Positions 6,456-12,919 of a DNA stretch of 12,919 bases are shown here, piece after piece (position 1 is the first letter of the stretch; every line of letters starts with the position of its first letter). Source of the stretch: Candidatus Elarobacter sp. Lineage in GTDB: Bacteria; Vulcanimicrobiota; Vulcanimicrobiia; Vulcanimicrobiales; Vulcanimicrobiaceae. Position numbers and translations under genes: made by a program. The notes beneath the pieces were generated by a model that saw only the letters and a list, made by a program, of their open reading frames with translations, was not told the DNA's origin and did not search any database. The stretch is taken from contig JASLGJ010000134.1 of assembly GCA_030150085.1 (NCBI GenBank), positions 1 to 12,919 on the forward strand. Direction: 5' to 3'.

Positions 6456-8072
6456 CTAAAACTGGTACTGCAGGCCGAACGTCGTGCGGCGGCCGGTGCG
6501 CAGCGCGTCGCGCTCGCCGCCGAACAGCGTGAGCCCGTTGCCGAGGTTGTAGTTCGCGTAGGCGTCGGTGGTCGGGCGGCGCAGGTCGTAGACCCGGCTC
6601 TCGAGGCTGAAGCCCTTGCCCGGCACCGGCGCGTAGACCGCGCGCGCGCCCAGGCGCGAGTACAGCACCCCGCCGCCGATCTGCAGGCCGGGCTTGACCG
6701 TCGCCATGCCGACGAAGTTCATCGAGGACGCCGGTCCGCCGATGTCGTTCGCGCCGGCGAACAGGTACGTCGAGCCGCGCGGCAGCGCGATCAGGTTGAC
6801 GTCGGTCTGCGGGCCGCGGTCCTTGGTCAGCAGCGGCGAGCTGGCGCTCGCGGCGTGCTGGCGGTCGAGCTCGGAGACGCGGATCTGCAGCGCGATGAGC
6901 TGGTGGACCAGCGTGCCGACCTTGTTCTTGACGTTGCCCTGGATCGTGCTCGGTCCCGGCGAGGTGCCGGGGCGCGGCGCGCCGGGGCCGGTGCCGCCGG
7001 GGCGCTGCGGGTAGGTGCCGTTGGGCAGCGGCGAGCCGGCCGGGGCGGGCGTCGCGCCGGGATCGATCCCGTAGACGTGCGAGGTCCCGCCGAACTGCGC
7101 GAGCACCGAGTTGGCCTTCTGCGCCGCGGCGTCGACGTTGGCCACGGTGTCGCGCAGCTGGGCCTGGGTCTGCGGGTTGCCGGTCACCGTGCGCAGGTCG
7201 CCCGCGATCGACGAGAACGTCGTCGCGGTCTGCGCGATGCCCTGGGTGGTCTGCAGGATGTTCTGGCGGAGCTGGGGGTCCGCGGCCAGGCTCGCGACCT
7301 GGTCGGCGGTGCGGTTGAGGTCGTGCGCCGAGGCGTCGAGCGAGGCCACGATCGCGTCGACGTGGCCGCTGTTGCGGCGCACCGTGCTGTCGAGCTGCTG
7401 GCTGACGTCGACCAGGTTCGCGCTGCCCTGGTTGAGGGCGATCTCAAGGGTGTTGCTGAGCGTGTCGATGCGGCGCGAGAGCCGGCCGAACTCGGCGTTC
7501 GCGTTGGCCGAGAGGGTCTCGCCGTTGGCCAGCAGCGACTGGACCTGGTTGAGCAGCTTGGGCTCGCGCTGCTCCAGCACGGCCAGCATCTCGTCGAGCC
7601 GCTTCACCTCGCCCTGGCCCTGGTCGAGCAGGTCCTGGATCGTGGCCGGGTTGGTGCCCTGCGGCATCTGGTCGACCGGCAGCACCTCGCGCGGCAGCAC
7701 CGCCACAGCGGGCGGCGTGCCGCCGGGCTGGCTCAAGGTCGAGGCGACGCGCGGCACGATCTCCAGCGTCGCGTCGCCGGTGAGCGGGAGCTGGATCAGA
7801 AAGCGCGAGTCGCGCGGCACGCTGACGCTGTTGTTGATCGCCATGATCACGCGCACCGAGAAGTCGGGCAGCAGGTCGGTCGAGTCGACCACCCCGACCA
7901 CCACGCCGCTCTCGTAGACCAGCGCGCCCTTGTGCAGGCCGGCGGCCGACTTGAAGTGGACGCCGATCTTGTAGCGCCCTTGGGTGCCCACGTTGGCGAG
8001 CACGAAGAACACCGCGAACAGTCCCAGGAGCGCGACGATGGTGAAGAGGCCGACGGCGGCTTGTCTGTTCAT
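6456..8072 (-). CDS. mlaD: MCE (MlaD-type) lipid-transport protein with C-terminal beta-rich domain
   Basis: This is the substrate-binding MCE subunit of a phospholipid/lipid ABC transporter, anchored in the inner membrane and facing the periplasm. A single N-terminal membrane helix (residues 6-27) is followed by one MCE domain (about 32-108, with GVHFKSAAGLHKGALVYESG and VGVVDS). A long helical, Gln/Asn-rich region (about 145-330) resembles the tube-forming helices of MCE proteins. Then come a Pro/Gly-rich linker (about 338-376), a short helix (380-406) and a beta-rich C-terminal part (about 424-538) ending LFGGERDALRTGRRTTFGLQYQF-like strands with a terminal Phe. At 538 residues it is about three times longer than E. 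coli MlaD (183 aa). ATG 8072 lies 4 nt after the mlaF stop, with no ribosome site of its own. The MCE call is sure; the role of the C-terminal domain is inference. Confidence 0.9.
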   Translation of the reverse strand: MNRQAAVGLFTIVALLGLFAVFFVLANVGTQGRYKIGVHFKSAAGLHKGALVYESGVVVGVVDSTDLLPDFSVRVIMAINNSVSVPRDSRFLIQLPLTGDATLEIVPRVASTLSQPGGTPPAVAVLPREVLPVDQMPQGTNPATIQDLLDQGQGEVKRLDEMLAVLEQREPKLLNQVQSLLANGETLSANANAEFGRLSRRIDTLSNTLEIALNQGSANLVDVSQQLDSTVRRNSGHVDAIVASLDASAHDLNRTADQVASLAADPQLRQNILQTTQGIAQTATTFSSIAGDLRTVTGNPQTQAQLRDTVANVDAAAQKANSVLAQFGGTSHVYGIDPGATPAPAGSPLPNGTYPQRPGGTGPGAPRPGTSPGPSTIQGNVKNKVGTLVHQLIALQIRVSELDRQHAASASSPLLTKDRGPQTDVNLIALPRGSTYLFAGANDIGGPASSMNFVGMATVKPGLQIGGGVLYSRLGARAVYAPVPGKGFSLESRVYDLRRPTTDAYANYNLGNGLTLFGGERDALRTGRRTTFGLQYQF

Positions 8073-8076
8073 GAGA

Positions 8077-8844
8077 TCAGATCGGGATCGGCCCGACTTC
8101 GCTCCCCTGCAAGAATTGCTGCACGATCGGGTTGGGCGAGCGGCGAATCTCGTCGACGGTGCCGTAGGCCACGATGGCTCCCTCGAACAGCAGCGCGATG
8201 TAGTCGGCCATGATGTAGATGCTCTCGAGATCGTGCGAGACGACGACCGCCGTGCCGCCCAGCCGCTCGCGCAGCTTGACGATCAGGTCGGTCAGGACGT
8301 GGGTGATGATCGGGTCGAGCCCGGTGGTCGGCTCGTCGTAGAGCACGGCCTCCGGGTTGGTGACGACGGCCCGCGCGAAGCCGGCGCGCTTCACCATCCC
8401 GCCCGAGAGCTCGGAGGGAAAGCGCGCCTCCACGTTCGCCAGGCCGACCGCGTCGAGGTTGGCGGCCACGACCTGCCGGATCTCGGCCTCGGGCATGGCG
8501 GTGTGCTCGCGCAGCGGCAGCGCGACGTTGTCGCCGATCGTGAGCGAGTCGAACAGGGCCGCGAACTGGAACGAGAAGCCGATCTTGCGCCGCAGCTCGA
8601 TCAGCTCGCGCTCGCGCATCCCGGTGATGTCCCGGCCCTTGACGAGAACCCGCCCGCTGTCGGGCTTCTTGAGCCCGTTGAGCAGGCGCAGGATGGTCGA
8701 CTTGCCGGCCCCCGAGAGCCCGATGATGCAGGTGATCGCGCCCTCGACGATGTCGAGGGAGAGGTTCTGCATCACGATCTTGCTCCCGTAGCGGACGCAG
8801 ACGTCCTCCAGCCGGGCGTAGACCGGGCGCTCAGCTGTTGCCAT
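8077..8844 (-). CDS. mlaF: ABC transporter ATPase of the Mla/MCE lipid system
   Basis: MlaF is the cytoplasmic ATPase that drives MCE-type lipid transport with permease MlaE. The 255-residue protein has a complete nucleotide-binding domain: Walker A GLSGAGKST (42-50), Q-loop Gln93 in FSFQFAALFDSLT, signature LSGGM (146-150) followed by the family-typical KRAGFARA, Walker B VLYDEP (Asp170, Glu171), D-loop GLDP, and H-loop His204 in VVSHD. The QQFLQGSEVGPI ending is characteristic of MlaF proteins. ATG 8844 lies inside the end of mlaE, a 14-nt overlap, and no clear Shine-Dalgarno is present, so translation is probably coupled. mlaD follows after 4 nt. No STAS-domain mlaB gene is present. Confidence 0.95.
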   Translation of the reverse strand: MATAERPVYARLEDVCVRYGSKIVMQNLSLDIVEGAITCIIGLSGAGKSTILRLLNGLKKPDSGRVLVKGRDITGMRERELIELRRKIGFSFQFAALFDSLTIGDNVALPLREHTAMPEAEIRQVVAANLDAVGLANVEARFPSELSGGMVKRAGFARAVVTNPEAVLYDEPTTGLDPIITHVLTDLIVKLRERLGGTAVVVSHDLESIYIMADYIALLFEGAIVAYGTVDEIRRSPNPIVQQFLQGSEVGPIPI

Positions 8845-9607
8845 ACAGCACGTACGAGAGCGCGAAGTTGAAGATGAAGATCAGGATGATCGAGATGACG
8901 ACCGCGCTGGTGGTCGACTTGCCGACCCCCGCCGCGCCGCCGCGCGTGCTCAGGCCCTGGTAGGCGCCGACGATCGCGATGATCACCGCGAAGACCAGCG
9001 ACTTGACGAGGCCCTTGAGCACGTCGCTGAACGGCAGCACCGCGCGGGCCGAGGTGATGAACGACTCCTGCGAGATGTGGGCGTAGACGCCCGCGACCCA
9101 CATCCCGCCCACGATCGAGACGATGTCGGCCACGACCGTCAACAGCGGCAGCATCAGGACCAGCGCGACCAGGCGCGGCACGACCAGCATGCGGGTCGGC
9201 GACAGGCCCAGCGCCTGCAGCGCCTCGATCTGCTCGGTCACCACCATCGAGCCCAGCTCGGCCGCGATCGCCGCGCCGGTGCGCCCCGCCACGACCACCG
9301 CCGAGAGCATCGGGCCCAGCTCGCGCGCGGCCGAGAAGGCGACCGCGCCGCCGACCAGGTTGCCCACCCCGTACTGCACCGCCTGGACCGCGCTCTCCAG
9401 GGAAAACACCATCCCCGTGAAGAGCGAGGTCAGCAGCACGATCGGCCAGGACTGCACCCCCAGCAGGTACGCCTGGTCGAACGTCTCGCGGAAGCGGATG
9501 CGCAAGCCGACGATGAAGCGCAGCGAATCGACGAGCAACTCGGCGACGCCGCCCGCGTAGCCGAAGATCCCGGTTGTCTCGCGCCCGACCTCGTCGAGGA
9601 CCTTCAT
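8831..9607 (-). CDS. mlaE: MlaE-family ABC lipid transporter permease
   Basis: MlaE is the integral inner-membrane permease of the MCE lipid transporter. The 258 residues include an amphipathic N-terminal segment and about five hydrophobic spans (roughly 50-70, 83-110, 141-175, 200-218 and 234-255). The conserved core ARELGPMLSAVVVAGR, followed by AAELGSM, is present. The coupling helix EQIEALQALGLSP (125-137) should contact MlaF. Length is normal for the family (~260 aa). Its ATG 9607 overlaps the TGA of the upstream 111-aa gene as ATGA, and its 3' end overlaps mlaF by 14 nt. The direction of transport (inward or outward) cannot be told from sequence. Confidence 0.95.
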   Translation of the reverse strand: MKVLDEVGRETTGIFGYAGGVAELLVDSLRFIVGLRIRFRETFDQAYLLGVQSWPIVLLTSLFTGMVFSLESAVQAVQYGVGNLVGGAVAFSAARELGPMLSAVVVAGRTGAAIAAELGSMVVTEQIEALQALGLSPTRMLVVPRLVALVLMLPLLTVVADIVSIVGGMWVAGVYAHISQESFITSARAVLPFSDVLKGLVKSLVFAVIIAIVGAYQGLSTRGGAAGVGKSTTSAVVISIILIFIFNFALSYVLYGNS

Positions 9608-9939
9608 TCGAGGCCGGGTTCCGCGAGCGCGTCGAGGACGCCTCGCACCGCCTCCACGCGCTTGGCGACCACGCCGCGTTCCGCGGTCAGGTTGAACTGG
9701 AGCTGGTAGAGGCGAGCCAGCTCGCGGTCGACGTGGCGCAGCTGCCCGGCCGCCTCGGCCGCGTAAGGCTCGAAATAGCGCCGCACCGCGCCCAGGTAGG
9801 CCCGCACCTCGGCCGGGTCCGGCTCGCCCGCCGCCAGCGCCGCCGCCATGCGGTCCTGCGCGGCGCGCATGGCGCGCTCGGTGATGTGGAACGCGCCGAC
9901 CGTCGCGACCAGCGCGGCCAGCCGCTCGCGCTCAGCCAC
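9604..9939 (-). CDS. Uncharacterised 111-aa helical protein coupled to mlaE
   Basis: I do not recognise the family. The 111 residues are Ala/Arg/Glu/Leu-rich and look entirely alpha-helical, with no signal peptide, membrane segment or cysteine. Residues about 65-105 ([19 protein letters not shown] and onward) have heptad-like hydrophobic spacing, suggesting a coiled coil or helical hairpin. The start is GTG 9939, overlapping the rph stop by 8 nt, and the stop overlaps the mlaE ATG (ATGA). This tight linkage on both sides, and codon use like its neighbours, support a real gene. It occupies the place next to mlaE where a small accessory might sit, but shows no STAS-like pattern, so it is not an obvious MlaB. 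It may be cytoplasmic; the function is unknown. Confidence 0.65.
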   Translation of the reverse strand: MAERERLAALVATVGAFHITERAMRAAQDRMAAALAAGEPDPAEVRAYLGAVRRYFEPYAAEAAGQLRHVDRELARLYQLQFNLTAERGVVAKRVEAVRGVLDALAEPGLE

Positions 9940-10675
9940 GGGCGAGCGCGTCCCGCTGGCGGGCGAACAGCTCCCGGATGCCGCCCTCGGCCAGCCCTAG
10001 CATGGCGTCGAGCTGGGCCCGGGTGAACGGCTCGCGCTCGGCCGTGCCCTGGACCTCGACGAACCCGCCGGCGTCGGTCATCGCCACGTTCATGTCGACC
10101 TCGGCCGTGCTGTCCTCGGCGTAGGGCAGGTCGAGCACCGGCGTGCCCTTCACGATCCCGACCGAGACGGCCGCGATCTGGCCGCTCAGCGGCCACTTCT
10201 GCTTCTTCTCCGGGTCGAAGTGCTTGCGCAGCGCGAGCGCCAGCGCGACCCAGGCCCCGGTGATCGAGGCGGTGCGCGTCCCGCCGTCGGCCCCGATCAC
10301 GTCGCAGTCGACGATGACCGTCCGCTCGCCCAGGCGGTCGAGGTCGACCACCGCCCGCAGGGCGCGCCCGATCAGGCGCTGGATCTCGTGCGTGCGCCCG
10401 CCGAGCTTGCCCTTGACCGCTTCGCGCGCGTTGCGCTCGGGCGTGGCCTGTGGCAGCATGGCGTACTCGGCCGTGATCCAGCCCGTCCCCCGCCCGCGCA
10501 TCCAGGGCGGCACGCGGTCCTCGATGGTCGCCGCGCAGATCACGCGCGTGCTCCCCATCGACACCAGCACGGACCCGTCCGCGAAGCTCAGATACCCCGG
10601 CTCGAACGACAGGGGGCGAAGTTGGTCGGGCGCGCGCCCGTCGAGTCGAGTAGCCACCGGATCGGTCGTTCCCAC
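9932..10675 (-). CDS. rph: Ribonuclease PH
   Basis: RNase PH is a phosphorolytic 3'-5' exoribonuclease that trims tRNA 3' ends and releases nucleoside diphosphates; it is a cytosolic hexamer. The 247 residues show the whole family pattern: [12 protein letters not shown] (10-21), GSTRV (41-45), [18 protein letters not shown] (61-78), Arg94 in [18 protein letters not shown], phosphate-binding GTR (132-134) in [13 protein letters not shown], catalytic Asp182 and Asp188 in [13 protein letters not shown], and FVEVQGTAE near the end. The GTG at 10675 gives nine residues before RLDGR. A second GTG at 10657 would give a start more typical of the family ([15 protein letters not shown]) and is a serious alternative; neither has a good Shine-Dalgarno. 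It follows glmS by 43 nt. The frequent neighbour rdgB is absent; an unknown gene follows with an 8-nt overlap. Confidence 0.96.
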   Translation of the reverse strand: MGTTDPVATRLDGRAPDQLRPLSFEPGYLSFADGSVLVSMGSTRVICAATIEDRVPPWMRGRGTGWITAEYAMLPQATPERNAREAVKGKLGGRTHEIQRLIGRALRAVVDLDRLGERTVIVDCDVIGADGGTRTASITGAWVALALALRKHFDPEKKQKWPLSGQIAAVSVGIVKGTPVLDLPYAEDSTAEVDMNVAMTDAGGFVEVQGTAEREPFTRAQLDAMLGLAEGGIRELFARQRDALARG

Positions 10676-10718
10676 TCGGCGAGCGTGTTTCCGTCTTTCT
10701 CCGGGCGCGGTCGAGCCG

Positions 10719-12557
<1,839 letters not shown>

Positions 12558-12564
12558 GCTCAGT

Positions 12565-12571
12565 CCCCTCC
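12565..12571 (-). promoter_or_regulatory. Shine-Dalgarno of glmS
   Basis: GGAGGGG on the minus strand is 7 nt from the glmS ATG. It sits in the 34-nt gap after rpoZ and supports the chosen start, which places Cys directly after Met as the enzyme requires. Confidence 0.7.
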
Positions 12572-12591
12572 GTGCCGCCCGGCCGCTTTCC

Positions 12592-12810
12592 CTACTTGAT
12601 GCCTTCGCGGGTGCGCTTGTAGGGGATCTTGCCCAGGCGCACCTCGTTGAACGCCGTCGAGACCGGCTTGTTCGCGTTGACCCGGTCGGTCAGCGGCTCG
12701 GCGCCGTTGTTGAGCTGCTTGGCTCGCTTCGTGACGACGTTGACCAGGGAGAATTTCGAGTCGACGTGCTTGAGCAGGCCGTCGAGATCGCCGAATACGC
12801 TGTCGCTCAT
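12592..12810 (-). CDS. rpoZ: DNA-directed RNA polymerase omega subunit
   Basis: Omega is the small subunit that helps fold and hold beta-prime in RNA polymerase. The 72-residue protein fits the family (about 70-90 aa). It has the expected N-terminal pattern LLKHVDSKFSLVNVVTKRAKQL, where helical residues contact beta-prime, and the conserved NKPVSTAFNEVRLGKIPY near the C-terminus. ATG 12810 begins 3 nt after the gmk stop (TAA-ACC-ATG) with only a weak ribosome site, so translation is probably coupled to gmk. The gmk-rpoZ pairing is widespread in bacteria and supports the call. glmS follows after 34 nt. Confidence 0.93.
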   Translation of the reverse strand: MSDSVFGDLDGLLKHVDSKFSLVNVVTKRAKQLNNGAEPLTDRVNANKPVSTAFNEVRLGKIPYKRTREGIK

Positions 12811-12813
12811 GGT

Positions 12814-12919
12814 TTAGCTGTCTTCCAGTTCTTTGAGTCGGGTTTCGGGGTAGCGATGGATGCGGTACCGCTCTGCCCGCACGATCGCTTCGAGATCGTC
12901 GACCGCCTGGAGCGGCCGC
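12814..12919 (-). CDS. gmk: Guanylate kinase, C-terminal end (partial)
   Basis: Only the last ~34 codons are present; the gene runs off the right edge, and the stop is TAA 12816-12814. The translated tail, AVDDLEAIVRAERYRIHRY then PETRLKELEDS, matches the C-terminal helix of guanylate kinases, where AVDDL and an AERxR motif are typical. Gmk phosphorylates GMP to GDP. The position directly before rpoZ strengthens the call, as gmk-rpoZ is a common bacterial pair. The catalytic P-loop lies outside the window, so the identity rests on the tail and the neighbourhood. Confidence 0.8.
   Translation of the reverse strand, partial: RPLQAVDDLEAIVRAERYRIHRYPETRLKELEDS

Noticed and set aside
6405..8213. 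A 602-codon plus-strand frame opposite mlaD
   Set aside because: It is antisense to an MCE protein with clear domain structure; the frame shows only repetitive Arg/Val/Asp-rich sequence.
12558..12591. A glmS ribozyme or riboswitch ahead of glmS
   Set aside because: The gap from rpoZ to glmS is only 34 nt and is largely used by the Shine-Dalgarno, so there is no room for the known ribozyme.

Overview
The window is a high-GC (about 70% by eye) bacterial chromosomal segment of ordinary, densely packed genes. I see no prophage, insertion sequence, CRISPR array, tRNA or rRNA. A lipid-transport ABC system with an MCE (MlaD-type) protein points to a diderm. A secreted Ig-like protein of a style I associate with Eremiobacterota (WPS-2) makes that phylum a possible source. 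This assignment is inference from memory and weak; a high-GC deltaproteobacterium or a related lineage would also fit.

Plus-strand block (1-4750): the C-terminal part of an SDR-fold protein whose catalytic Ser-Tyr-Lys appears to be missing; an AT-richer gap that may hold a promoter; a small exported Ig-like protein; a full-length homodimeric pyruvate dehydrogenase E1 (aceE) 13 nt after it; and a complete Xer-type tyrosine recombinase 36 nt after aceE. No E2 or E3 subunit gene is adjacent.

Minus-strand block (4806-12919, read right to left): 3' end of gmk, rpoZ, glmS, rph, an unrecognised 111-aa helical protein, mlaE, mlaF, mlaD, a rhomboid protease and panE. Many junctions overlap or are 1-4 nt apart (gmk/rpoZ 3 nt, rph/orf111 8-nt overlap, orf111/mlaE ATGA, mlaE/mlaF 14-nt overlap, mlaF/mlaD 4 nt, mlaD/rhomboid 1 nt). 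This looks like one long, translationally coupled operon whose promoter lies outside the window. It joins nucleotide and transcription housekeeping (gmk, rpoZ), amino-sugar supply for the envelope (glmS), RNA processing (rph), lipid transport (mlaEFD), membrane proteolysis (rhomboid) and pantothenate synthesis (panE). The two blocks converge at 4751-4805.

No wholly new system is evident. The points most worth a second look are the MCE protein with a long C-terminal beta-rich domain ending in Phe, the unknown helical protein coupled to mlaE, a strong Shine-Dalgarno leading into tiny ORFs just before panE, a perfect hairpin around the glmS stop codon, and the SDR that lacks catalytic residues.
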